From NCBI GenBank assembly GCA_965220695.1, contig OZ244838.1, forward strand, positions 5,642,001-5,706,000: 64,000 nucleotides of DNA, written 5' to 3'. Positions 8,633 through 16,975 of this stretch are shown one piece after another. A model generated the notes under the pieces. The model made no database searches. It had not been told where the DNA came from and worked only from the letters and a program-made list of their open reading frames with translations. The translations under genes were made by a program, and so were the position numbers. This DNA is from UBA9620 sp965220695 (GTDB lineage: Bacteria; Acidobacteriota; Vicinamibacteria; Vicinamibacterales; UBA8438). Within the stretch, counting starts at the first letter, position 1. Each line of letters opens with the position of its first letter.

Positions 8633-9799
8633 GTGTCACCGTCACGTCCCAGCATCGCGTCCGTGCATCCGCTGGCCGCCATCCCCGGCGGTCGGTTCAC
8701 CATTCGCGGCAGCGGCCTCGGCGGCGACCTGGCGCATCCCCCGGCTCTCCGCGTTGGCGAATTGCCGGCCCGGGTCGTCTATTGCGACCGGGATACGGTC
8801 ATCGGCCTGGTGCCCCGGGGAGTCGCCGGCGGCGCCGCGGCGGTCCGGCTGGCGACGGCACCAGGAGAAACGGCGTTTCTCGAGATCGGGGCACAGGTGG
8901 CCACCGGGCTCCATCAGGTCGATAGTCCGGTGTTCGGTGCCGACGGCACCCTGTTCCTCACCTACAGCGGTGCGCGCGGTGATCGGTCCCCCGTTTCCGT
9001 GTTCCGGCTTCGTCGGGACGGGTTCCGCGAGCCGTTCGTAAGCGGCGTGACCAATCCGACCTCCCTCGCGTGCGACCCGGACGGCCGGCTCTTCGTCTCG
9101 AGCCGTTTCGATGGAACGGTATTTGCGATCGACGCGGACGGACGGGCGGAGCAGGTAGCGACCGATCTGGGAGTGGCCTGCGGGCTGGCGTTCGATGCCG
9201 ACGGCCGCCTCTTCGTTGGCGATCGGTCAGGCACCGTGCATCAGGTGAGCCAGTCGGGAAAGGTTTCTCCGTTCGCCGCGTTGCCACCCAGTGTGGCCGC
9301 GTTTCATCTCGCCATCGCGCCGACAGGCGCGCTCTTCGTCACCGCGCCGACCCTGTCGACCCGGGACGCCCTGTACCGTGTGGACCGTGACGGTACGGTC
9401 ACGACGATCACCCGGCAGTTCGGACGGCCGCAGGGGCTGGCGTTCGACACCCACGGAACCCTCTACGTCGCCGAAGCCCTGGCCGGCGCCTGCGGGCTGT
9501 ATCGGGTCAGGGCCGGCGCCGACCCGGAGCTCGCCGTGGCGGCCCAGCGTCTGGTGGGTGTCGCGTTCGATGCGTCCGGGGCGGCCGTCGTCGTCTCGGA
9601 AGACACCGCGTACCGCTTCGAGCGCTGGCCACCCGCGGCTGGCCGACAGCGGCGGGTCGCGCCGGCCGCCAGTGACCGCGTGATAACATCACGGGTTTCG
9701 ACTGACAGTCAGTCGCCCTGCCATGGCTCACGACCGCATCGAGGTTCGCGGCGCGCGCGTCCACAATCTCAAGAGCGTCGATGTCAGTCTGCCTCGTGA
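8633..9799 (+). CDS. IPT/TIG plus NHL/SMP-30-like beta-propeller protein
   Basis: This 388-residue protein starts at GTG. Residues 7-85 look like an IPT/TIG Ig-like domain (IASVHPLAAIPGGRFTIRGSGL). Residues 95-345 contain about six repeats of the form DPDGRLFVSS/DADGRLFVGD/APTGALFVTA, typical of NHL or SMP-30 beta-propellers. No signal peptide is seen and no catalytic function can be assigned. The last 26 codons overlap the start of uvrA in another frame and have no family resemblance, so the natural stop may have been lost. An undetected frameshift near the end is an alternative. Confidence 0.75.
   Translation: MSPSRPSIASVHPLAAIPGGRFTIRGSGLGGDLAHPPALRVGELPARVVYCDRDTVIGLVPRGVAGGAAAVRLATAPGETAFLEIGAQVATGLHQVDSPVFGADGTLFLTYSGARGDRSPVSVFRLRRDGFREPFVSGVTNPTSLACDPDGRLFVSSRFDGTVFAIDADGRAEQVATDLGVACGLAFDADGRLFVGDRSGTVHQVSQSGKVSPFAALPPSVAAFHLAIAPTGALFVTAPTLSTRDALYRVDRDGTVTTITRQFGRPQGLAFDTHGTLYVAEALAGACGLYRVRAGADPELAVAAQRLVGVAFDASGAAVVVSEDTAYRFERWPPAAGRQRRVAPAASDRVITSRVSTDSQSPCHGSRPHRGSRRARPQSQERRCQSAS
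9679..9714 (+). promoter_or_regulatory. Two adjacent perfect palindromes immediately upstream of uvrA
   Basis: CGTGAT-aac-ATCACG (9679-9693) is followed 6 bp later by GACTGAC-a-GTCAGTC (9700-9714), ending 8 bp before the uvrA ATG. They lie within the 3' end of the preceding gene. Position suggests an operator for a DNA-damage gene or a pair of small hairpins covering the ribosome-binding site. Neither matches a LexA consensus that I know. Confidence 0.4.
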
Positions 9800-12560
9800 C
9801 CGCCTGATCGTCTTCACCGGTCTGTCCGGGTCGGGCAAGTCCTCACTCGCGTTCGACACGATCTATGCCGAGGGACAGCGGCGCTACGTCGAGTCGTTGT
9901 CCGCGTACGCCCGGCAGTTCCTCGAGCAGGTCGAGAAACCGGATGTGGATCTGATCGACGGCCTGTCGCCCGCGATCTCCATCGAGCAGAAAACGACCGG
10001 CTCGAACCCGCGTTCGACCGTCGGCACGGTCACGGAGATTTACGATTATCTCCGGCTGCTGTTCGCCAGTATCGGCGTTCCGCACTGTCCCCGGTGTGAT
10101 CGTGAGATCACCTCCCAGTCGGTCGATCGGATCATGGACATGGTCCTGCGCGGTCCGACCGACATGCGCGTCAACGTGCTTGCGCCGATCGCGCGGGGGC
10201 GAAAGGGCGAGTTCAAGAAGGAGTTGGCCAGCTTGCGGGCGCGCGGTTTCGTGCGGGTGCGAGTGGATGGGGAGGTCCGCTCGCTCGACGACGATCTCAA
10301 GCTCGATCGGCGACGGAACCACGACATCGAGGTGCTGGTCGACCGGCTCGTGATCCGACCGGGCATGGAGCGCCGATTACGCAATGGGATCGAACTGGCC
10401 CTCGATCTCGCCGACGATGTCGTGATCCTCAACACGCTGGGCGGCGGCGATCGGTTGTTCTCGCGGAAGCTGGCCTGTCCGCGCTGCGGCGTCAGCATGC
10501 CGGAGCTGACGCCGCGGATATTCTCGTTCAACTCGCCGCAGGGGGCCTGCCGCGCCTGCCAGGGGCTCGGCGTCACGGATGACTTCGATCCCGCGCGAAT
10601 TGTGCCGGACGGTTCGAAGACCCTGAGCGAGGGAGCGATTTCTCCCTGGGCGGCGGGAGACCGCACGCTGGTGCGAGAAGCGCTCGTCGGGCTCCAGGAC
10701 CATTTCGGTATCGACCTCGATACACCGTTCGACGACCTCCCGGCGAAGCAGCGGCACGTGCTGATGCACGGACCGCCCGAGGCGCCGCGGCCGGCCGGGA
10801 GGTCGTCACGCTCTCCCCAGCCGTTCGGCCGTGATTTCGAGGGCATCCTGCCGAACTTGCGACGTCGCTACCGGACTGGCACCTGGGCCCGTCAGGAGCT
10901 GCTCGCACCGTTGCGATCGCTGCAACCCTGTCCGGAGTGCGGCGGCGAGCGTTTGCGCCCCGAGAGTCGCGCCGTGCGGGTGAAGGGGCGCACCGTTGCC
11001 GATTTCGTGCATCTGCCGATCACGGAGGCGGCCGGCCAATTCGCTGCGCTCGATCTGACCGAGCGCGAGGCGATGGTGGCGGGGCGGGTGCTGCGTGAGA
11101 TTCGCGACAGGTTGGGATTCCTGAGAGACGTCGGTGTCGGGTATCTGACCCTGGCCCGTGCCGCGGCGACGCTGTCCGGCGGCGAGGGCCAGCGGATACG
11201 GCTCGCGACTCAGATCGGCGCCAGCCTCACCGGGGTCCTGTACGTGCTGGATGAACCGTCGATCGGTTTGCATCAGCGGGACAACCGCCTGCTGCTGGCG
11301 ACGCTCGGCAAGTTGCGGGACATGGGGAACACCGTCGTGGTGGTCGAGCATGACGAAGAGACGATCCGGGCGTCGGACTATCTGGTCGACCTCGGACCGG
11401 GCGCGGGCGAGCACGGCGGGGAGGTCATCTTTCAGGGGACGCCGGGCGAGTTGCTGGCCAACGGCCATCCGTCGATGACGGGGCGCTACCTGCGGGGTGA
11501 GCGTACGATTCCGATGCCCGCCGCGCGCCGGGCGCCGGCCCGGGGATGGCTGGTGATTCGGGGAGCCAGCGCAAACAACCTCGCCTGCATCGACGTGTCG
11601 ATACCGCTCGGTGTGCTGACGGCGATCACCGGGGTCAGTGGGTCAGGCAAATCGACGCTCGTCAACGACATCCTCTATCGGGCGCTTGCCCGCGACTTGT
11701 ATCGCGCCATGGATCTTCCCGGCGCCCACCGCCGAATCGACGGCGTCAAGTACGTCGACAAGGTGATTCAGATTGACCAGGCGGCCATCGGCCGCACACC
11801 GCGGTCGAATCCCGCTACCTACACCGGGTTGTTCACGTTCATCCGCGAACTGTTCGCCATGTTGCCCGAGTCGCGGGCCAGGGGGTATCGGCCTGGCCGT
11901 TTCTCGTTCAACGTCAAGGGCGGTCGCTGCGAGGCGTGTCAGGGAGACGGCGTCATCGCCATCGAAATGCATTTCCTGCCGAACGTCTACGTGACCTGCG
12001 AGCAGTGCAAGGGTCGTCGATACAATCGCGAAACGCTCGAGGTCCGCTATCGCGGGGCGTCGATCGCCGACGTGCTCGAGTTGACCGTCGAGCAGGCAGC
12101 GCCGCTGCTCGAGAACTTTCCCCCGATCGCGACCCGGCTGCGCACGTTGCAGGAGGTGGGGTTGGGCTATCTCGCGTTGGGTCAGTCGGCCACCACGCTG
12201 TCCGGCGGGGAGGCGCAACGGGTCAAACTGTCGAAGGAGCTGTCCCGCCGCAGTACCGGACGGACGGTTTACATCCTGGACGAGCCGACGACGGGGCTGC
12301 ACTTCGAGGACACGCGGAAACTGCTCGACGTGCTGCAGAAGCTGGTCGATCAGGGCAATACCGTCATCGTGATCGAGCACCACCTCGACGTCATCAAGAA
12401 TGCCGATCACGTCATCGATCTCGGACCGGAAGGCGGGGACGGAGGGGGCCGGCTCGTGGCCGCTGGCACCCCTGAAGAAGTTGCCGCCGTTCCGGAATCG
12501 GTGACCGGCAAGTACCTCGCCGCCGTTCTGACGGGCGTGGAAAATCGTACAAATGGCTGA
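9723..12560 (+). CDS. uvrA: Excinuclease ABC subunit A
   Basis: UvrA (945 residues, normal length) is the ATP-driven damage sensor of nucleotide excision repair and works with UvrB. Both ABC modules are complete: first Walker A GLSGSGKSS near residue 30, second GVSGSGKST near residue 640, and signature motifs LSGGEGQRIRLA and LSGGEAQRVKLS. Walker B motifs are followed by DEPSIGLHQRD and DEPTTGLHFED. The zinc-finger cysteines are present (CPRCD, CRACQG, CPECGG, CEACQG, CEQCKG). The ATG at 9723 opens the invariant N-terminus MAHDRIEVRGARVHNLK. Confidence 0.98.
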   Translation: MAHDRIEVRGARVHNLKSVDVSLPRDRLIVFTGLSGSGKSSLAFDTIYAEGQRRYVESLSAYARQFLEQVEKPDVDLIDGLSPAISIEQKTTGSNPRSTVGTVTEIYDYLRLLFASIGVPHCPRCDREITSQSVDRIMDMVLRGPTDMRVNVLAPIARGRKGEFKKELASLRARGFVRVRVDGEVRSLDDDLKLDRRRNHDIEVLVDRLVIRPGMERRLRNGIELALDLADDVVILNTLGGGDRLFSRKLACPRCGVSMPELTPRIFSFNSPQGACRACQGLGVTDDFDPARIVPDGSKTLSEGAISPWAAGDRTLVREALVGLQDHFGIDLDTPFDDLPAKQRHVLMHGPPEAPRPAGRSSRSPQPFGRDFEGILPNLRRRYRTGTWARQELLAPLRSLQPCPECGGERLRPESRAVRVKGRTVADFVHLPITEAAGQFAALDLTEREAMVAGRVLREIRDRLGFLRDVGVGYLTLARAAATLSGGEGQRIRLATQIGASLTGVLYVLDEPSIGLHQRDNRLLLATLGKLRDMGNTVVVVEHDEETIRASDYLVDLGPGAGEHGGEVIFQGTPGELLANGHPSMTGRYLRGERTIPMPAARRAPARGWLVIRGASANNLACIDVSIPLGVLTAITGVSGSGKSTLVNDILYRALARDLYRAMDLPGAHRRIDGVKYVDKVIQIDQAAIGRTPRSNPATYTGLFTFIRELFAMLPESRARGYRPGRFSFNVKGGRCEACQGDGVIAIEMHFLPNVYVTCEQCKGRRYNRETLEVRYRGASIADVLELTVEQAAPLLENFPPIATRLRTLQEVGLGYLALGQSATTLSGGEAQRVKLSKELSRRSTGRTVYILDEPTTGLHFEDTRKLLDVLQKLVDQGNTVIVIEHHLDVIKNADHVIDLGPEGGDGGGRLVAAGTPEEVAAVPESVTGKYLAAVLTGVENRTNG

Positions 12561-12664
12561 CAACACGGCCGTTATGTGGTACAACAACCGCACTTGCAAC
12601 GGATCGCGGTGTCGTTGTGACAGCACACCGCACGAAGCGTTATGATCCATGACGTGACATAAGC

Positions 12665-12702
12665 GGAATAACTCTTTGACCAAGAGTCATTTACGATATT
12701 CC
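12665..12702 (+). promoter_or_regulatory. Nested inverted repeats upstream of lpxC, possible operator or promoter
   Basis: ACTCTT-tgacc-AAGAGT (12671-12687) sits inside an outer pair GGAATA (12665-12670) and TATTCC (12697-12702). A TTGACC -35-like hexamer (12676-12681) lies in the centre of the inner repeat, but no well-spaced -10 is clear. The rest of the 217-bp interval before lpxC holds no gene that I can support. Confidence 0.35.
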
Positions 12703-12777
12703 GACGTTGGTCGAACAACCGGCACTGCTCTTGCTCTACCCATTGTCGGTCGTTAGCTTCTGGGGGCATGCTGGTCT

Positions 12778-13695
12778 GTGACTGACGTTCAGCACACTAT
12801 CCGACGTTCCGTGTCCTGTTCCGGAATCGGCTTGCATTCCGGAGAAAAAGTCACGCTGTCGCTGAGGCCCGCACGTGCCGGGCGCGGCATCCGATTCCGC
12901 CGAGCCGATCTGGGGGGCGTCGAGATACCGGCCACGGTCGACAATGTCGACCGTCTGCACTACGCGACCGGGTTGTCGCGCAATGCGGGTACGGTCGAGA
13001 CGGTCGAGCACCTGCTGGCCGCGATCGTCAGTCTGGGCGTCGACAACGTCGTCATCGAACTCAACCAGGCGGAAGTGCCGATCATGGACGGCAGCGCCGC
13101 GTCCTTCGTGTATCTGGTGCACGAGGCCGGGTTGAAGCGGCTGACGACCCCGCGGCGCTATCTGAAGGTGCTGCGCCCGGTGTCGCTGACGCGTGGCGAG
13201 AAACGCATCGCGCTGTATCCGTCCAACTACTTCAAGGTGACCTACAGCATCAGCTTCGACCATCCGTTGCTGCGGCACATGACTCACACGCTGCGGGTCA
13301 CCCAGGAGTCCTTCGTCGACGAGATCGCTCCGGCCCGGACCTTCGGATTCCTGAAGGAAGTCGAAATGCTGCGGCAGAAGGGGCTCGCGCAGGGCGGGTC
13401 GCTCGATAACGCGATCGTGCTTGGCGAGACCGGTGTGCTGAACAATTCACTTCGGTTCGAGGATGAATTCGTACGGCACAAGATTCTGGACGCCATTGGC
13501 GATCTGGCGCTGGTCGGATACCCGGTGATCGGACATCTGGTGGCCCACCGGGGCGGCCACGAACTGCACGCGGCGTTTGCCGAGAAGATCCTCGAGGAGC
13601 AGGACGCGTGGGAGATCGTCGAGTCGCCGGCGATCGGGAACGCGGCGGCCGAAGCGACGTCGCCGGCTGAAGTGCCGACCCCGGCCGCCAGTTGA
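12778..13695 (+). CDS. lpxC: UDP-3-O-acyl-N-acetylglucosamine deacetylase
   Basis: LpxC (305 residues) is the zinc amidase catalysing the committed step of lipid A synthesis and so implies an LPS-bearing outer membrane. Family motifs are intact: SVSCSGIGLHSGEKV at the start, the zinc and catalytic region TVEHLLAA, IMDGSAASFVY, the second zinc site in RHKILDAIGDLALVG, and HRGGHELHAAFAEKIL. Translation appears to begin at GTG 12778, matching the family N-terminus. The C-terminal 20 residues are a low-complexity Ala/Pro tail. It stands apart from other lipid A genes and converges with the ECF/STAS unit. Confidence 0.97.
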   Translation: MTDVQHTIRRSVSCSGIGLHSGEKVTLSLRPARAGRGIRFRRADLGGVEIPATVDNVDRLHYATGLSRNAGTVETVEHLLAAIVSLGVDNVVIELNQAEVPIMDGSAASFVYLVHEAGLKRLTTPRRYLKVLRPVSLTRGEKRIALYPSNYFKVTYSISFDHPLLRHMTHTLRVTQESFVDEIAPARTFGFLKEVEMLRQKGLAQGGSLDNAIVLGETGVLNNSLRFEDEFVRHKILDAIGDLALVGYPVIGHLVAHRGGHELHAAFAEKILEEQDAWEIVESPAIGNAAAEATSPAEVPTPAAS

Positions 13696-13742
13696 ACACC
13701 CCCCACCCGCACTCGTCGACGCACCAGCGCGAACCGCCGCGC

Positions 13743-14012
13743 TCACGGTCCGTCGGTCAACTTGCGCATGTAGGCGCCGAGCCGCTCGTTCTCGTAGGTC
13801 ACGGTGTTCAGGAAGAGGCTTTCCACCAGATAGGTCCGGCGCTCGTCGTCGGTCATTTGCGCGAGCAGATGGTTGACCTCCCGAATCGTGTCCTCGAATG
13901 TGCGCTCCAGTCCATGCCTGACGTTCAGCTCCTTGTAGAGAGCCTCGAGAACGGCGAGGAGGTCTCCATCAAGGGGAACCGTGGCGCCGCTCGTCGTGGT
14001 GATGCTGCGCAT
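13743..14012 (-). CDS. Small conserved-looking protein of unknown function, third gene of an ECF/STAS unit
   Basis: This 89-residue protein is predicted mostly helical (LLAVLEALYKELNVRHGLERTFEDTIREVNHLLAQM), with a C-terminal segment YENERLGAYMRKL. I do not recognise a family, and there is no signal or membrane segment. The ATG at 14012 lies one base after the STAS stop codon (TGA-C-ATG), so the two are translationally coupled. A regulatory role is likely by position only. It might be a partner or effector of the STAS protein. Confidence 0.7.
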   Translation of the reverse strand: MRSITTTSGATVPLDGDLLAVLEALYKELNVRHGLERTFEDTIREVNHLLAQMTDDERRTYLVESLFLNTVTYENERLGAYMRKLTDGP

Positions 14013-14013
14013 G

Positions 14014-14355
14014 TCAGTCCCCAAACGTGTCGAGAGCGCTCTGTTCGTCGCCGTGGACCTCGATGAACCGCTGTGCACCGGTCATGCTGAGCATGGTCTC
14101 GACCCGCTTCTGCACGCCTGACAGTTTCAGCGTTCCGCCCGCGGCTGCCAACTGTCGATACAGGTCCATCAAACAGCCGATGGAGGCGCTGTCGATATAG
14201 ACAACGGGAGACAGGTCGATAAGCACCTTGCGTTCACCGTCCTTGACCAGCGCGGTCACGGCGTCGGCGAACTCCGACAGCAGCGGATACATCAGCCGCG
14301 GCTCGCCGACGCGCACGATGGCGATTCCTCCGGAATGCTCGGTGTTCAGATCCAT
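14014..14355 (-). CDS. STAS-domain protein (anti-sigma factor antagonist type)
   Basis: This 113-residue single STAS domain has VLIDLSPVVYIDSASIGCLMDLYRQL and ends in a GTLKLSGVQKRVETMLSMTG segment typical of SpoIIAA/RsbV-like anti-anti-sigma factors. The serine in YIDSASIG lies where such proteins are phosphorylated by a GHKL kinase. No such kinase is encoded nearby. The ATG at 14355 follows GGGAG at 7-8 bases and lies 4 bases after the sigma-factor stop. Confidence 0.88.
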   Translation of the reverse strand: MDLNTEHSGGIAIVRVGEPRLMYPLLSEFADAVTALVKDGERKVLIDLSPVVYIDSASIGCLMDLYRQLAAAGGTLKLSGVQKRVETMLSMTGAQRFIEVHGDEQSALDTFGD

Positions 14356-14359
14356 ATGG

Positions 14360-14995
14360 TCACTCCCTCGGGCGCACGTGACGCGCATCGCCGACAGGTC
14401 TGGCGCCCCCGTGGGGCATCAGCCGCCTGATCTGACGCGCGAGTTCCTTTCGTCCCCGGTTGATCCTGGACTTGACCGTGCCCTCGGCCAGGTCCAGGCG
14501 GTCCGCGATCTCCTTATAGGTCAGTTCCTGGATGTCCCGCAGCAGCACGGCCGTGCGCAGCGTATCAGGAAGCTGCGCCAGCGCGTGATGCAACAGGGCA
14601 CGCCGATCACCCTGTTCCAGCCGCGCCAGTGCGTCCAGCTCCCGGCTGGCCGGTGCGGCGGCGGCGTCAACGTCGACGCTGTGATCCACCAGCTCGCGCT
14701 CCTTGCGCACGCTCCGGTAGTGGTCGATACAGAGATTTCGGCTGACGCTGATCAGCCACGTCTGGAAATTGGCCCGCCGATCGAAGCTGCCCAGCGCCTT
14801 GAAGATCTTCAGCAGGATCTCCTGTGTCAGATCCTCGGCCAGATCGTGACGGCCAACGAATTTGTAGGCGACGTTGAAGACCTTGCGCTGATACCGCGAG
14901 ACGATGGTCTCCCAGGCCCGCTGGTCGCCTTGCAGACAGGCTTCAACCAGTTGCTCGATCGTTTCAGGACGCTCCGGCGCTGAACTGGCGAGCAT
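14360..14995 (-). CDS. RNA polymerase ECF-type sigma factor
   Basis: This 211-residue sigma-70 family protein contains region 2 (LVEACLQGDQRAWETIVSRYQRKVFNVAYKFVG, then AEDLTQEILLKIFKALGSF and FQTWLISVSRNLCIDHYRS). It also contains region 4 (LPDTLRTAVLLRDIQELTYKEIADRL, EGTVKSRINRGRKEL). There is no region 1.1 or 3, as expected for an ECF factor. The frame stays open far upstream only as the shadow of lysA; the ATG at 14995 fits the family's N-terminus. It heads a three-gene minus-strand unit with the STAS protein and an 89-residue protein and is divergent from lysA (132 bp between starts). No classical anti-sigma factor is adjacent. Confidence 0.93.
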   Translation of the reverse strand: MLASSAPERPETIEQLVEACLQGDQRAWETIVSRYQRKVFNVAYKFVGRHDLAEDLTQEILLKIFKALGSFDRRANFQTWLISVSRNLCIDHYRSVRKERELVDHSVDVDAAAAPASRELDALARLEQGDRRALLHHALAQLPDTLRTAVLLRDIQELTYKEIADRLDLAEGTVKSRINRGRKELARQIRRLMPHGGARPVGDARHVRPRE

Positions 14996-15127
14996 GGGTT
15001 GGGGCGATCCGCGGGAAGGCCGCCGAATCGTAGCAACCGCTCCCGCGTGTGTCAATTCCTGTCCGGGCCGCCCGTGGCGGACCACCCGCGCTGCGGGGCC
15101 GGCAACGTGCCGTACAATGCCGAGTCT

Positions 15128-16369
15128 ATGAACGCGTTCAGGCCGGACGGGTCGGTCTTGACCTGCGATGGCGTGCCGTTGTCGGCGATTGCCGCGGGCG
15201 TCGGGACGCCGACGTACGTCTACAGCGCCGCGACGGTCCGCCACCGGGTGCGCGCGTTCAGCGCCGGTTTCGGGACCTATCCCCACGCGGTCCACTATGC
15301 CCTGAAAGCCAACTCGAATCTGGCCGTGGTGCGAGTCGTGCGCGAGTCCGGCGGCCTCGTGGACGCCAACTCCGGGGGCGAGATTGCGGTGGCGCTCAGG
15401 GCGGGATACACGCCCGATGACATCGTGTTCACCGGCGTGGGCAAGACTCCCGCGGAGATCGACCGGGCGGTGGCGTTGGGGGTCAAGGCGATCAACTCCG
15501 AGTCGTCCGGCGAACTGGACCGGATTGCCGACGCCGCGCGGGCGCGGCGGACGACGGCGCGGGTGGCGCTTCGGGTCAATCCGGACATCGTCGCCGAAAG
15601 CCATCCGCATATCTCGACCGGGCTGAGCACCCACAAGTTCGGCGCGCCGATCGCCGACGCACGTGCGATCGTGCGGCGCGCGAGTGCGCGGCCCGAGCTG
15701 GTGTTCGTCGGACTGCACCTGCATATCGGCTCGCAGATGTTGGGTCTGGGACCGATCCGCGAGGCGGCCGGCGCAGCGGTGGAGCTGGCGCTGGCGCTAC
15801 GGGACGACGGCGTGCATGTCGAACATCTCGATCTGGGAGGGGGGCTCGGTATTCCCTATGACGGCGAAACGGTGCCCTCGGCGGACGACTATGCGAACGC
15901 GCTGATCGATGTCGTCCGGCCGGCGGGTCTGGCGCTCGTCGTCGAGCCGGGCCGGGCGGTTGCCGGGCCCGCCGGGGCCCTGTTGGCCTCGGTGGTCGAC
16001 GTGAAACCGCGTGCTGACGGGACCTGGTTCGTGGTGCTCGACGCCGGCATGAGCGAACTGATACGTCCCGCGCTGTACGGCGCGTATCATCGGATCGTCC
16101 CCGTGGAGACAAGCGGCGCCGAGCCGGTCTCCTGCGACGTGGTGGGGCCAATCTGCGAATCGTCCGATGTCGTCGGGGCCGGCCGGACGCTGCCGCTGCC
16201 GGAGGTCGGTGGCATGCTGGCGATTCTCGATGCGGGGGCCTACGGATCGACCATGTCGTCGAACTACAACCGGCGCCCGTTGCCGGCGGAAGTCATGGTG
16301 GACGACGGGGACTGGCGTGTCGTCCGCCGCCGTCAGACGATCGAGGATCAACTCGCCTGCGAGGAATAG
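15128..16369 (+). CDS. lysA: Diaminopimelate decarboxylase
   Basis: LysA (413 residues) is the PLP enzyme making L-lysine from meso-diaminopimelate. It is an alanine-racemase-fold type III decarboxylase. The PLP lysine is Lys60 in VHYALKANSN, with GLHLHIGSQ, the phosphate-binding DLGGGLGIPY, EPGRAVAG and CESSDV all present; the cysteine of CESSDV completes the active site across the dimer. The open frame starts upstream, but ATG 15128 matches the family start. The tmk gene follows within about 20 bp. Confidence 0.96.
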   Translation: MNAFRPDGSVLTCDGVPLSAIAAGVGTPTYVYSAATVRHRVRAFSAGFGTYPHAVHYALKANSNLAVVRVVRESGGLVDANSGGEIAVALRAGYTPDDIVFTGVGKTPAEIDRAVALGVKAINSESSGELDRIADAARARRTTARVALRVNPDIVAESHPHISTGLSTHKFGAPIADARAIVRRASARPELVFVGLHLHIGSQMLGLGPIREAAGAAVELALALRDDGVHVEHLDLGGGLGIPYDGETVPSADDYANALIDVVRPAGLALVVEPGRAVAGPAGALLASVVDVKPRADGTWFVVLDAGMSELIRPALYGAYHRIVPVETSGAEPVSCDVVGPICESSDVVGAGRTLPLPEVGGMLAILDAGAYGSTMSSNYNRRPLPAEVMVDDGDWRVVRRRQTIEDQLACEE

Positions 16370-16390
16370 CCGCCCGTGGGAACCGTAGCC

Positions 16391-16975
16391 ATGTTGATTG
16401 CGATAGAGGGACTCGACCAGAGCGGGAAAGCGACGCAGGCCGAGTTGCTGCGTGACCGGCTCCGTGCAGGTGGAATCCGTGCGCGGATGATCTCGTTTCC
16501 CGACTACGGCACCTCGATCGGGGAGGAGATCGCCCGAGCGTTGCAGGGTGAGCGAAACTACGGTCCGGAAGCGATGCAACTGTTGCATGTGGCAAACCGA
16601 TATGAGCGCAAGGATGATCTGGCGCGCTGGCTGAACGGTGGTCTGGCTGTGGTGTGCGACCGCTACGTGGCGTCGGGCATTGCCTATGGGGCATCCCAGG
16701 GACTCGACGCCCGCTGGCTGGCTGACATCCAGCGATTTCTGCCGGCGCCGGATCTCACGCTGCTGATCGACATCGATCCGGCGCTGGCGGTCGACCGCAA
16801 GCCTGCCGGGCGCGACCGTTACGAGCGCGATCTGGCGCTGCTCGAACGGGTGCGCAACAGTTATCTCCTGCAGAGCGAGCAGTCGGGGTGGGTGCGCGTC
16901 AATGGGGATCGTCCGAAGTACGAGATCGCGGACGAGATCATGACGATTGTCGGCGCGCGACTCTCGCCAGCGTGA
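16391..16975 (+). CDS. tmk: Thymidylate kinase
   Basis: Tmk (194 residues from ATG 16391) phosphorylates dTMP to dTDP. The P-loop reads EGLDQSGKATQ; the DR(Y/F/H) motif is CDRYVASGIAYG, and the lid region is PAGRDRYERD. An in-frame GTG at 16376 adds five residues and cannot be excluded. The GLDQSGK P-loop (Q where many bacterial enzymes have G) recalls the archaeal/eukaryotic-like branch, which is inference from a short motif. Its 3' end overlaps the convergent comF gene by 38 bp. Confidence 0.92.
   Translation: MLIAIEGLDQSGKATQAELLRDRLRAGGIRARMISFPDYGTSIGEEIARALQGERNYGPEAMQLLHVANRYERKDDLARWLNGGLAVVCDRYVASGIAYGASQGLDARWLADIQRFLPAPDLTLLIDIDPALAVDRKPAGRDRYERDLALLERVRNSYLLQSEQSGWVRVNGDRPKYEIADEIMTIVGARLSPA

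Noticed and set aside
9679..9714. Classical LexA/SOS box at uvrA
   Set aside because: The palindromes do not match the E. coli (CTG-N10-CAG) or Bacillus (GAAC-N4-GTTC) patterns; they are reported only as unidentified sites.
15000..15724. N-terminal extension of the ECF sigma factor frame
   Set aside because: The extension is antisense to lysA and unlike any sigma sequence; translation should start at 14995.
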